Of a stretch of DNA of 64,000 bases, positions 44,379 through 52,830 are shown piece after piece. Under the pieces are notes generated by a model that ran no database searches, was not told the origin of the DNA, and was given only the letters and a program-made list of their open reading frames with translations. The stretch is from an uncultured Lachnospiraceae bacterium. GTDB lineage: Bacteria > Bacillota > Clostridia > Lachnospirales > Lachnospiraceae. Within the stretch, counting starts at the first letter, position 1, and every line of letters starts with the position of its first letter. Position numbers and translations under genes: made by a program. The stretch is from assembly GCA_910585825.1 (NCBI GenBank), contig CAJUEY010000003.1, positions 1 through 64,000 of the forward strand, read 5' to 3'.

Positions 44379-45518
44379 TTATTTTTTCTGCATCAGCATT
44401 TCCCTAAGCCGCTCTTCAAACGTAAAATTCCGTTTCACCTTTTCAAATCCCGCCGCCGCAATCCGGTTCCTCTCTTCTTCATGCTTTAAATAATAATCTG
44501 CCTTCCAATACAAATCCTCCAGACTCTCATATACCGCGCACTCTTCTCCCGGCGCAAAATATTCCAAAAGCTCTTCCTGAAAATTGCTGAGGACAAATCC
44601 GCCGCACCCCATAATATCCAATACACGAAGGGGAATTCCGCTTCGGATCGTTTTCAAAGAAATATTCAGATTTACTTTGCTGTCTGCAAATATCACAGGC
44701 ATTTCGTTGTAATAATCCGCATAGCCTTTGTAATTCACACCCTTTAACCGCTCATCCGGCTCCGGCGAATACAAATCCACCGGATAATGGCCGGACAAAA
44801 GAGACAATGCCAGATATCTCTCCCTCCCTGTAGCCTCACAGGCAAGCATAAATTCCAGTTCCCGTTTCCCCATCAAAAATTCATCCTTTGATTTCCTGCT
44901 GTAATCTTCATTTACTTTCTCAAGCAATTCTTCTGTAATCAGCTCCGGAATCAAATAGCCTCCATATATTTTCATCTGGGAATTGATAATCCCTTCCAAA
45001 TATCCTCTTTGGTATTCCGACAGAAAAGCTGCATATGCCTGATACTTCGTCCGGTATAATGCTCCCACAAACGAAATCTCTGCACCAAAAGCTCCTTTCG
45101 CTCCTGCAGTCCTGTTTCCAAAAAGCTCTGTATCAACGGCAAGAGGCATATATCCCGCATCAATTCCTGATTTCTGATATTCCTCCGCCTGTCCTCTGTC
45201 AAATACATAAATCCGGTTGCAGGAATTTTTCATAGAAGAAAGGTCTCTGATATGGATTGGAGAATCGTATATCCAGGAAATATACGGTATTCCCTGCATT
45301 TTGCATATCTTCGAAATCAATGGGGAAAAATTCACTGACAGCACAGATTGACAGCTGTTTTTTTTGAGATGTTCCTCGAATTTCTCCAAAAAGATTTCAT
45401 CCTTCTCCCAGTCTGTGAATTGATAAAAATATGTATCATATTCGATATGCAGTTTCTTTAATGCCCGTTCTATTCCCTGATTCATAAAGGAATGCCATTG
45501 AAAAAACAATATTTTCAT
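44379..45518 (-). CDS. CgeB-like (DUF3880) glycosyltransferase
   Basis: A 379-residue GT-B protein. N-terminal half: ILFFQWHSFMNQGIERAL, VLSVNFSPLISKIC and YISWIYDSPIHI, as in DUF3880 domains. C-terminal half: VDLYSPEPDERL, ADSKVNLNISLKTIRSGIPLRVLDIMGCGGFVLS, the PF13524-type donor site, and ending with a helical RNFTFEERLREML. The same architecture occurs in flagellin and spore glycosylation clusters. It is preceded by a 140-bp gap with a hairpin, so it may also be cotranscribed with the sigma-28-driven small gene. Confidence 0.82.
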   Translation of the reverse strand: MKILFFQWHSFMNQGIERALKKLHIEYDTYFYQFTDWEKDEIFLEKFEEHLKKNSCQSVLSVNFSPLISKICKMQGIPYISWIYDSPIHIRDLSSMKNSCNRIYVFDRGQAEEYQKSGIDAGYMPLAVDTELFGNRTAGAKGAFGAEISFVGALYRTKYQAYAAFLSEYQRGYLEGIINSQMKIYGGYLIPELITEELLEKVNEDYSRKSKDEFLMGKRELEFMLACEATGRERYLALSLLSGHYPVDLYSPEPDERLKGVNYKGYADYYNEMPVIFADSKVNLNISLKTIRSGIPLRVLDIMGCGGFVLSNFQEELLEYFAPGEECAVYESLEDLYWKADYYLKHEEERNRIAAAGFEKVKRNFTFEERLREMLMQKK

Positions 45519-45542
45519 AAAATATCCTCTGTTATAAAATAT

Positions 45543-45575
45543 AAGCCAGCTTCTGTTGCTCCCAAAAGCTGGCTT
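45543..45575 (-). terminator. hairpin after the 123-residue-type small gene, possible weak terminator
   Basis: A perfect 10-bp stem (AAGCCAGCTT at 45543-45552, AAGCTGGCTT at 45566-45575) followed on the minus strand by ATATTTTAT, a poor T run. It could terminate or protect the short sigma-28 transcript while letting part of the transcription proceed. Confidence 0.45.
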
Positions 45576-45658
45576 TCCTGATTACTGCTCCTGTTTTCAG
45601 CGCATATAGAGATGCTAAAGTTACGTAACAATTCAGCTTTCTGCTTGTTTCTGTATCC

Positions 45659-46021
45659 TTATGCAGTTACTTCTCTTGCTGCTGCACCCAAATTCTCAAA
45701 CAGCGGAATCAAATCTGTAAATGCTGCTGCCATTTCTGTATCATCATCTGCCTTAATTGCATCGCTTAACTTGATTACAGACGCGTTAAATTCCTCTTTA
45801 TTGATCCGTTCTTTTCCCTCATTTAACATATCCATTGTACCGTTTACGACCTGAATTTCCCAGTTCAATGCATCTGCAATGCCTTTCAAAAACTGATTTG
45901 TGTCCTCCAGACGTTCACCGGATAATTCTTTTACAATAATTCTCATATTCTTTAAGACGCGTTCATTAAACTCAATCAGTACTTCCAACGCCTCTTTCTG
46001 TTCTGCTCTGTTATCTTCCAT
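45659..46021 (-). CDS. small acidic helical protein under a sigma-28 promoter
   Basis: A 120-residue protein (123 if the GTG at 46030 is used) that I do not recognise. It is almost entirely alpha-helical, with an amphipathic first helix (KEALEVLIEFNERVLKNMRIIVKEL is its landmark region) and a second half rich in Asp, Glu and Ala. It has no Cys, signal peptide or membrane helix. The promoter at 46080-46106 fits the flagellar sigma factor, so the protein is probably made with flagellin. Size and helicity recall flagellar export chaperones such as FliS, but I see no sequence match. It interrupts two runs of sugar genes. Confidence 0.75.
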   Translation of the reverse strand: MEDNRAEQKEALEVLIEFNERVLKNMRIIVKELSGERLEDTNQFLKGIADALNWEIQVVNGTMDMLNEGKERINKEEFNASVIKLSDAIKADDDTEMAAAFTDLIPLFENLGAAAREVTA

Positions 46022-46079
46022 GATCTTCACCCGGCCCTCTTGGCCTTCCCTTTCTTTTTTATTTCAAAACCTGTCTATT

Positions 46080-46106
46080 ATATCGGCTTTTTCCTTCCAT
46101 TTCTTA
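46080..46106 (-). promoter_or_regulatory. sigma-28 (SigD/FliA) type flagellar promoter
   Basis: On the minus strand TAAG (46103-46106) is followed after exactly 15 bp by GCCGATAT (46080-46087). The consensus for flagellar sigma-D is TAAA-N15-GCCGATAT, so 11 of 12 bases match. It lies about 60 bp before the start of the small helical gene. A TATAAT overlaps the -10 box but has no -35 partner. Confidence 0.7.
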
Positions 46107-46144
46107 AGCCGTTACGATTCAGCCGTTGGTTTTATTGAAACAGA

Positions 46145-47215
46145 TTACGGCTCATTTACAATCATAATTTTATTTTGAGGAACCTTCCGCTCTCTTGCAA
46201 TCGAAAGCCCCTTCTTTAATTCTTCAAATGCAAACCTATGGGTAATAAATTCTGTCAGAAAAAGCTCTCCCTTTCCATGCATTTCTATTACGGTATGCCA
46301 GTCGTCCTCTTTAGAATGGCAAAAAGAAGAATTCCAGGTTCCCGTCAAACGTATCTGATTCCGCAGTATTTTCCAATAGGAATCTTTTTCTAACTTCATA
46401 TCGCCCTTTGGATTTCCCACTGCCAAAACCTGTCCTCCCGGTCTTACACAGTGCAGGCAGTTCGTCAGCGTTTCATTTGTTCCGGCACAGTCAATGGCAA
46501 TGGATACGCCTTCTCCCTTTGTCCGTCCCATTATCCAGGACACAGAATCTTCTGTTTCTCCGTTTTTAAGACCGCACGCATTATAATATTCATACTCTTT
46601 TGAAGATGTATTTTTCATCATCTCTTCATGCTCTGCATGATGTCCGACTGCATAAACTTTTCTGATTCCAAAAATCCGAAGCCACTGCGCCACAATCAAT
46701 CCAATTGTTCCCAGACCGTATAATGCCGCCGTATCATTTGACGTAATCTTAAGCCTTCGGACTGCATGAAACGCAACCGAAGCCGGCTCTAACACAGCAG
46801 CCGCTTCCATACTCATCTCCTCTGGCAGTTCGATCAGATTCCACACGGGCACTGCTGCATACTCGGCAAATCCACCGTCTCTTCTGGAGCCAAGATAATC
46901 GTAATTGCGGCACATTTCATACTGCCCCTCTCTGCAGACAAAACATTCCCTGCAGGGAATCAGTGGAAATATACCCACACGTTTCCCAATCCAATTCTTA
47001 TCCTTTTCATCAAAGACCTCTACCACCTTACCGGCAAATTCATGTCCTGGAATCGTCGGAAAATGATAGGTTCCTGTCTGAAAAATTCTCGGTATGTCAG
47101 AGCCGCAGATTCCGGCTGCTTTCACCTGAACCAATGCCCAGCCGCTCTTTAGCTTCGGCATAGGCACATCTATATAGTTTAATTGTCCGATTCCCTGTAA
47201 TACGTATGCCTTCAT
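46145..47215 (-). CDS. zinc-dependent alcohol dehydrogenase (TarJ-like pentitol-phosphate dehydrogenase)
   Basis: A 356-residue medium-chain dehydrogenase. Catalytic zinc ligands: GICGSD (Cys near 38) and GHEFAGKV; structural zinc: CRECFVCREGQYEMC (four Cys). NAD(P) site: LYGLGTIGLIVAQ. Family relatives include sorbitol dehydrogenase and TarJ, which reduces ribulose 5-phosphate to ribitol 5-phosphate. The neighbour is a TarI-like cytidylyltransferase and an Rpe homolog is close by, which favours the TarJ role. GGAGG precedes the ATG at 47215; the frame to 47257 lies inside the upstream gene. Confidence 0.82.
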   Translation of the reverse strand: MKAYVLQGIGQLNYIDVPMPKLKSGWALVQVKAAGICGSDIPRIFQTGTYHFPTIPGHEFAGKVVEVFDEKDKNWIGKRVGIFPLIPCRECFVCREGQYEMCRNYDYLGSRRDGGFAEYAAVPVWNLIELPEEMSMEAAAVLEPASVAFHAVRRLKITSNDTAALYGLGTIGLIVAQWLRIFGIRKVYAVGHHAEHEEMMKNTSSKEYEYYNACGLKNGETEDSVSWIMGRTKGEGVSIAIDCAGTNETLTNCLHCVRPGGQVLAVGNPKGDMKLEKDSYWKILRNQIRLTGTWNSSFCHSKEDDWHTVIEMHGKGELFLTEFITHRFAFEELKKGLSIARERKVPQNKIMIVNEP

Positions 47216-47225
47216 GCATCCTCCA

Positions 47226-47951
47226 TTATCTTTTCCGCCCATAAACAACGCCTTCAAATCTTCTCAAATCCTCTGCTGTGGTAATTTTAAAATTCTCTTC
47301 TTCTCCTTCCACCAAAGCAATGGAAAGCCCTGCTTTTACCGCCGGTTCACTGCTGCCGTTGATGCGCAGCAGCTCCTCTTTTGTCAATGCCTCATTGGCC
47401 CGCAGGTAAGCGTTGTATACAAAGGCTTCCGGCGCCTGCCCCGCCAGAATCTTATCCCGTTCCAGCAATGAATCTATTTTCCTGCCGTCTGCACTGAAAT
47501 AAACAGTATCCTTCATCTTTAGCACCGGCATTGCTCCGTCTGCTCCCGGTTCTGCCGCCGCCCCGATACATCTTTGAATCAGAGCAGATGATGTGCATGG
47601 CCTCGCAGCATCCTGAATCAAAATGATGTCCTGTTCTCCGGCATATTTTTTGAATGCATACAGTCCGTTTATGATAGACATCTGCCTGTTTTCTCCCGAT
47701 GCAGCAAAGCCTTTCCATTTTATGCCAAATGCAGAATCGGTCTTTGAAATTTCCTTTATTTCCTGCAAAATGACTTTCTGCCATTCGTGCGCGGCAACAA
47801 TCATATAAGCATCGATCACCTCTGATTCTTCCAGTGTTTTCATGCAATAGCTTAAAACCATCCTGCCGCAGACTTTGTAATACTGTTTTGGTATGTCGAT
47901 TCCCTTCAGGCGGCTTCCCGTTCCTCCCGAAAGAATGATTGCAAAATTCAT
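47226..47951 (-). CDS. IspD/TarI-family cytidylyltransferase
   Basis: A 241-residue nucleotidyltransferase. FAIILSGGTGSRLKGIDIPKQY is the CTP-binding loop landmark, IQDAARPCTSS the second block and KITTAEDLRRFE the closing block. It could be IspD (isoprenoid) or TarI (CDP-ribitol). The immediate TarJ-like partner, 10 bp downstream, and the Rpe homolog upstream make a CDP-pentitol product likelier. IspD would normally be found with housekeeping genes. The ATG is behind AGGGGGAA. Confidence 0.85.
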   Translation of the reverse strand: MNFAIILSGGTGSRLKGIDIPKQYYKVCGRMVLSYCMKTLEESEVIDAYMIVAAHEWQKVILQEIKEISKTDSAFGIKWKGFAASGENRQMSIINGLYAFKKYAGEQDIILIQDAARPCTSSALIQRCIGAAAEPGADGAMPVLKMKDTVYFSADGRKIDSLLERDKILAGQAPEAFVYNAYLRANEALTKEELLRINGSSEPAVKAGLSIALVEGEEENFKITTAEDLRRFEGVVYGRKR

Positions 47952-48007
47952 GATGATTCCCCCTGTCAGAGCTCCTGTCCCCGCTCTGTTTTTATTTCAG
48001 ACAACAA

Positions 48008-48391
48008 TCAAATACCATCTTTTCTTACCTTGTCAATCATCTCCTGCCCACATTCTGCAAGCCCTCTGATATCCGCATCAGACATTCCCCGTCTGATCAT
48101 ATTTGCAACAACACTCCTTGTTTTTTCATCTATACCTTCTGCTCTTCCTTCCGCTTTTCCTTCTGCTTTTCCTTCCGCTCTTTCATCTGCAATCCATTCT
48201 TTTATTCCTGTACACATATCCACCTTCCCATCCTTTCTGTAATAACCCTTTGTTCCAATCAAATCTGCAGCATTTGCATAATGAACCGCCACATCAAATG
48301 CATCTTCTTGCATACTTTTATAATATAAATCTCTTCCCAAAGTATACTCATCCAGATTCTGTAAACTATTTCTTCCGTCAGCAACAGCCAT
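48008..48391 (-). pseudogene. C-terminal remnant of an Rpn family nuclease/transposase-like protein
   Basis: A 127-codon frame that resembles only the C-terminal half of Rpn (recombination-promoting nuclease, PD-(D/E)XK) proteins: EDAFDVAVHYANAADLI, then a charged repeat and RRGMSDADIRGLAE. The catalytic N-terminus is missing and no ribosome site precedes the ATG, which overlaps the stop of the epimerase gene (TGATG). Four tandem 12-bp units (48135-48182) encode AEGK/AEGR repeats, typical of this family and prone to slippage. Probably a leftover of a mobile insertion. Confidence 0.65.
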
Positions 48392-49047
48392 CAGACACAA
48401 TACTTTCTGACCTCATTCAACAGCTCCCCATACGGTCTGTTTTTATCAAACAATACCGTTGTCCCCAACACAAAGCCCTTTACGCCTTTTGGCGCATACG
48501 TCTGGATTTTATTTAAGGAGCAGGCGCCATCCCAATAGACTTCAATGTCTCTCTCCCGCCTTGCCTCTAAAAATTTATTTAATTTCTGCCCTATGTATGG
48601 CAAAAACGCCTGTCCGGCGCTTCCCGGATTCACACTCATGACAAGCACTCTTTTTGCAAGATATAAAAGTTCATTCACCGATTCAAAGGAAGTCCCCGGA
48701 TTCACGGCAATTCCCGGAGTAACGCCCGCATCAATAATCGCCTGCAGGGTGCTTGCCGGATGATAATCCGCTTCCGGATGCACATAAATGACATCTGCTC
48801 CCGCTTTTATAAATCCGTTTAAATAACTTAACGGCCGTTTGATCATCAGATGCACTTCCACCGGCTTTTTCGTCAAACTCCGGATGCATTTTAAATCCTG
48901 AATGCCCATGCAGAAATAAGGTACAAATTGTCCGTCCATAATATCAACATGGAAAGAATCAATTCCTCCTTCTTCCAGCAATCTGATTTCTTTTTCTAAA
49001 TTTGCATAATTCGCACACATCATAGATGCCGATAATTGTGTCTGCAC
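48391..49047 (-). CDS. ribulose-phosphate 3-epimerase family protein
   Basis: A 218-residue TIM-barrel epimerase interconverting ribulose 5-phosphate and xylulose 5-phosphate. QLSASMMCANY is the N-terminal strand, DSFHVDIMDGQFVP carries catalytic His and Asp, VEVHLMI, VIYVHPEA, PGIAVNPGTS, VLVMSVNPGSAGQAF, and YWDGACS. The last motif replaces the DGG(I/V) of housekeeping Rpe, so the substrate may differ. I choose the GTG at 49047 because GGAGG lies 8 nt before it; the TTG 5 codons upstream has none. Supplies the pentulose phosphate for the TarJ/TarI-like pair. Confidence 0.85.
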   Translation of the reverse strand: MQTQLSASMMCANYANLEKEIRLLEEGGIDSFHVDIMDGQFVPYFCMGIQDLKCIRSLTKKPVEVHLMIKRPLSYLNGFIKAGADVIYVHPEADYHPASTLQAIIDAGVTPGIAVNPGTSFESVNELLYLAKRVLVMSVNPGSAGQAFLPYIGQKLNKFLEARRERDIEVYWDGACSLNKIQTYAPKGVKGFVLGTTVLFDKNRPYGELLNEVRKYCV

Positions 49048-49072
49048 GATTTTATCCTCCAATATAAAATTC

Positions 49073-50409
49073 TTATCTGTTTTTCATTTTCCGTGAAGAA
49101 GCTGCGCCGATCAATACTTTTTTCCCACAAAATGCAAATCCATATTTGCGTATGCGCTCTTCTGAAATGCCTTTTGCAACAAGCGCTGCCGCATAATTCT
49201 GTTTTTCGATTTGTTCCAAAGCAGCTTTTACCGTATCCGAAAGCTCTTTTTCATCATCCGTATCCTGTACCTTAAACTCTATGAGAATCGCATCATCCTT
49301 CTTCTCTCTTGGCTCTAACATAATATCATATCTGCCAAATCCGCTTTCCCGGTTGGACGTAATCGTATACCGGTCACTCAATTCTACCATAAGACCCAGC
49401 ACAAATCCATGATAAAACCGCTCCGGTTCTGCTTCCGATCTGTTTTTTCCTTCCTGAATCAACTTTCCGGCAAGACTGTTTGAACTGGTATTGACCCAGT
49501 AGGTATTCAGTTCCTTTTTATCCAGATAGTTAAGAATCGACCATGGATTATAAATATCTCTCGTCTTTCCAAAAGCAAAACCATCATACCAGCGTTTCAC
49601 TTCTTCTTTCTGATCGGAAAGTCCAAATTCATCCAGCGAAGAAAACACTTCCTGTTCCGTAAAGCCAAAACAATCCGCATATTTTCCCGAGGTAGCCGTC
49701 ACCACTTCAAGATTATTTAAGTCCGAAAAAATAGATTCTTTGCTCACTCTCGTAATTCCAGTCATAAGCGCACGCCCCAGAAATGGGTTTGTCTTAAATG
49801 TCGCATTAAACAAATTCCGGATAAATCCTGTTATTTCATTCCAGAAACAATTCACATAAGACTCCTGCATCGGCGTATCATATTCATCAAGCAGAATGAT
49901 TGCTTTTTTGCCGTAATGGCAGCTTAAAAATTTGGAAAGTTTTTGAATTGACAATACTGCGGTTACCTCATCCATATTCGGTGAAACTTTTCTAAAAAAT
50001 GCCTTTTCTTCTTCTAATGCATCACTATGGAGCAGATATTTATGGTCCACATATAAATCTGCCAGAATCTGGAACATTTTTCTCCTGGCAGTTACATAAT
50101 CGCTCTCTTTTATACTTGCAAGGGAAAGGGAAATCACAGGATAACTGCCCTGAAGCTCCCTATATTCTTCTTCTCGCCATATGGACAGATTCTCAAACAA
50201 ATCACTTCGTTTGGTATCTGTTATGGAAAAAAATGTTCTAACATATTCATCATCAATGTTTTTCCAAAACGTCTGGGATGGGTAATCAACGTCACTTCAG
50301 CTCTGCTTTCCCACCATTCTTTTATAAATAACGTCTTATCAAAATAAAAACCGCCATATTTCATTAATTTTTCAAAATCCTGGTATCCGATTCCAATTGT
50401 TCTTGCCAC
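49073..50409 (-). pseudogene. frameshifted AAA-ATPase with PD-(D/E)XK nuclease domain (PF09820/PF08011 type)
   Basis: The 5' part (50221-50409; GTG start behind AGGAGG) reads IGIGYQDFEKLMKYGGFYFDKT and HPRRFGKTLMMNM, the Walker A region. It stops after EHFFP. The next frame (49073-50218) continues SLFENL-type sequence with FLSCHYGKKAIILLDEYDTPMQ (Walker B), GITRVSKESIF, FGFTEQEV, RWYDGFAFG, and a C-terminal nuclease YDIMLEP...AILIEFK. One extra T in the seven-T run at 50226-50232 would restore the frame (EHFF-SITDTKRSDLFENL). Normal length would be about 445 residues. Family function is unsettled; mobile in many gut Firmicutes and Bacteroidetes. It sits inside the glycan island, so it probably arrived by insertion. 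Confidence 0.85.
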
Positions 50410-50453
50410 AACACACCTCCTGCATGCAGAGATAGATAATTATAAAATAACAT

Positions 50454-50487
50454 AAAAACAGGCGAAAGTAAAACTTCTTTCACCTGT
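50454..50487 (-). terminator. terminator downstream of the DUF4422 protein gene
   Basis: An 11-bp stem with one mismatch (ACAGGCGAAAG at 50458-50468, CTTTCACCTGT at 50477-50487) followed on the minus strand by TTTTT (50454-50458). It separates the Rossmann-module gene run (50.5-64 kb) from the AAA-ATPase and pentitol genes, so these may be distinct transcription units. Confidence 0.7.
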
Positions 50488-50499
50488 CAATCAGCATTG

Positions 50500-51594
50500 T
50501 TATGGCAAAAAATTTTTATCTGCATAAACAACCTTATACCTGTCGCGATGCATTTCAAAAAAAAGTGTGATCAAACGCTCTGACAGAAAACCGGGATAGC
50601 GGTTCTGATATGCATCCTCACGCATTCCTTGCTCTTCTGCAACTGTTTCAATAATCGGAAACATCCATTCACATAAATCATTTAAAACTTCTCTTCTCAT
50701 AATAAACATATTACAGGGAGAATACAGATTCTTTCCAAATACTTCCTCTGCCTGCTCAAACGTTCCGACATCATGCTGTTTCAGATAATTCATCATAATG
50801 TCCCAATCCTCTGACACATGACGCTCTCTGTAATTTCCCTCCACACTGGGGGCCACATAAAGCGGCACCGGCAGAATCACGTCAATCCCATACTTCTGCG
50901 TACGCGCTTTCCAATCCTTTGGCAATACAAAATGTCTGCGATAGTGAACCAGGCCAACAACATCCTCTTTTGCATGTTTCCAGATCCAGTACAGGCCCGT
51001 CAGTTCACAGAATTGTTTGTTCCTGCCAGAGATGTTTTCCCCCGTGAAATCAATGATCCCGCTTTCCTCCAGACGTTCTTGAGTCAGAGCTGCTCCTACC
51101 TGAATGATTTTTTCATAACCGGCAAGTTCTGTTTCCTTTTGCAAAGGCTTGTCAAAAATAGATTTTGCCACATATACACAAGCTTGTATTTCAGGAACTT
51201 CCCTCTCGTTCTTCTTTCCAAGCGAATCTGCATCATTTATTTTTGCAAATTTTCTGCCTATGGATGAAAAATATTTCTGCAAATATGCATTTCGCAGTTT
51301 CAAATCCATATCTACTGTAACGGGATAAATTTTCTGTATGCCAAAATTTCTGGCTGTTTTTGCCAGATTTTCATGATAAATGGATCTTGTACCAAGAAAT
51401 ACAGGATATTCACAATGTAATTTTGTATTTTTATCCAACAAAATCACTGGTACGCCGTTTATGTGAGCGGCATTTTTTTCATCATTATTAACCAGATATG
51501 CTTCTATAGAAGTTTCCGGATATAAATACTGTATATATACTGCCACTGTCTGCGCTCTGGAATGAGCGCCAAATACGTAAAATTTGTTATCCAT
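50500..51594 (-). CDS. Rossmann-like module plus DUF4422 glycosyltransferase
   Basis: A 364-residue protein. Residues 1-105 are the Rossmann-like module: FYVFGAHSRAQTVAVYI, a VNNDEKN turn, NGVPVILLDK and YPVFLGT. Residues 130-364 are DUF4422: ACVYVAKS, QFCELTGLYWIWKH, GLVHYRRHF, SPCNMFIMRREVLNDLCEW and FLSERLITLFF. The second DUF4422 protein of the island, here with the module instead of a GT32 half. AGAGGATAA lies before the ATG. DUF4422 proteins are predicted glycosyltransferases of unknown specificity. Confidence 0.78.
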   Translation of the reverse strand: MDNKFYVFGAHSRAQTVAVYIQYLYPETSIEAYLVNNDEKNAAHINGVPVILLDKNTKLHCEYPVFLGTRSIYHENLAKTARNFGIQKIYPVTVDMDLKLRNAYLQKYFSSIGRKFAKINDADSLGKKNEREVPEIQACVYVAKSIFDKPLQKETELAGYEKIIQVGAALTQERLEESGIIDFTGENISGRNKQFCELTGLYWIWKHAKEDVVGLVHYRRHFVLPKDWKARTQKYGIDVILPVPLYVAPSVEGNYRERHVSEDWDIMMNYLKQHDVGTFEQAEEVFGKNLYSPCNMFIMRREVLNDLCEWMFPIIETVAEEQGMREDAYQNRYPGFLSERLITLFFEMHRDRYKVVYADKNFLP

Positions 51595-51621
51595 ACACTT
51601 TATCCTCTTAACAGGCGCATT

Positions 51622-52830
51622 TTATTCTTGTAAATCTTCTATACCAAAAGCTCTCTTTGAATCTTCTGACAAAATCAACTCTTCGTCAATTACAGAAATC
51701 TTTTCTTCCCCATATTTTCTGACCAATTCCTGATACAACGCCCTTTTTGGCTTTGCATAGGTAATTGCCACCACAATCTGATCTACACATTCGAAAGGAA
51801 TACGATCAGGCGGCATTACTTCCAGTCCCATCTTCTGAAATTCCTTATAGTTTCTGTCTACCCATAATATGACTTCACAAAAGCCGCTTCGTTTCAGATA
51901 TTTATATAGTCTTTGTCCATATGTACCAGCTCCATATAACACAATCCGGATTCCTTTTTTTACTTTTGGATAGGGAAACAGATAATCCAGATTAGAAAAT
52001 CCTTCATATAAACCGTCTGATCTTGGTATCATCAAAAACAGCACATACATCTCCCACTGCTTTCTACAGTCATAAATATTTTGATATAATGTAAACCTTT
52101 CCTTTCCGGCTTGGTACATAATGCGAAACTGCTGCCGTTCCAAATTATAATTGCAAATCGTCTTTACCAGAGAATCTGTTGTCTGTCTGTAATGATACAA
52201 GCATTCCTCAAGAACATAAATACTTTCCACTTTCAGCAAACATGGAAATGTACAAACTGCATCATCTCCCATCCTAATACGCTCATCCTCATCCATTTGG
52301 AATGATTCGATGCATTCTCTCCTAAAAAGCTTATCACATTCACTGGGAGAGATCCCCCATTCAAAAAAGTCCTGATTCACAATCATATTAGGATATACGG
52401 TTTTCTTCATAAGCTTTTTATCATATTTTCCCTGAGGCACTCCCTGCATAATCGCTTTTGAGATATTCCCTGTATCTTCATATCTTCCGCACATTGCAAC
52501 ATCTGTATGGTATTCCTCCAGGCATTTCAACAATTTCTCATACATCGTATCTTCAATCCAGTCATCGCCGTCTATGAATGTAATATATCTTCCATGCGCA
52601 GAAGAAAGCCCTGCCTTTCGTGCGCTTACAGGACCGCCGTTTTCCTTATGAATCACGGTGATTCTGGAATCTTTTCCGGCAAATGCATCACAGATTTTTG
52701 CGCTTTGATCTGTAGAACCGTCATTCACTATGATAATTTCCAGATTTCCATACGTCTGGCCGCATATGCTTTCCATGCACTGCTTCAAATACTTTTCCTC
52801 ATTATAAACCGTCACAATCACGCTAATCAT
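51622..52830 (-). CDS. GT2 glycosyltransferase with C-terminal Rossmann-like module
   Basis: A 402-residue protein. Residues 1-110 are a GT-A catalytic domain: ISVIVTVYNEEKYLKQC, VNDGSTDQSAKIC, GGPVSARKAGL, and FIDGDDWIE with the metal-binding Asp pair. Residues 110-285 are helical. Residues 290-385 are the Rossmann-like module: IRIVLYGAGTYGQRLYKYL, WVDRNYKE, IPFECVDQIVVAIT. The ATG at 52830 follows AAAGGAA; a longer frame lies inside the upstream gene. Presumably adds a sugar to the island's glycan. Confidence 0.83.
   Translation of the reverse strand: MISVIVTVYNEEKYLKQCMESICGQTYGNLEIIIVNDGSTDQSAKICDAFAGKDSRITVIHKENGGPVSARKAGLSSAHGRYITFIDGDDWIEDTMYEKLLKCLEEYHTDVAMCGRYEDTGNISKAIMQGVPQGKYDKKLMKKTVYPNMIVNQDFFEWGISPSECDKLFRRECIESFQMDEDERIRMGDDAVCTFPCLLKVESIYVLEECLYHYRQTTDSLVKTICNYNLERQQFRIMYQAGKERFTLYQNIYDCRKQWEMYVLFLMIPRSDGLYEGFSNLDYLFPYPKVKKGIRIVLYGAGTYGQRLYKYLKRSGFCEVILWVDRNYKEFQKMGLEVMPPDRIPFECVDQIVVAITYAKPKRALYQELVRKYGEEKISVIDEELILSEDSKRAFGIEDLQE

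Noticed and set aside
47226..47951. Housekeeping IspD
   Set aside because: The motifs allow it, but the TarJ-like gene directly downstream and the pentulose epimerase upstream fit a TarI-type role better; kept only as an alternative.
48008..50409. A defence system (AAA-ATPase plus nuclease plus Rpn)
   Set aside because: The ATPase is frameshifted, the Rpn part lacks its catalytic half, and no other defence gene is present; two unrelated decaying insertions explain it better.
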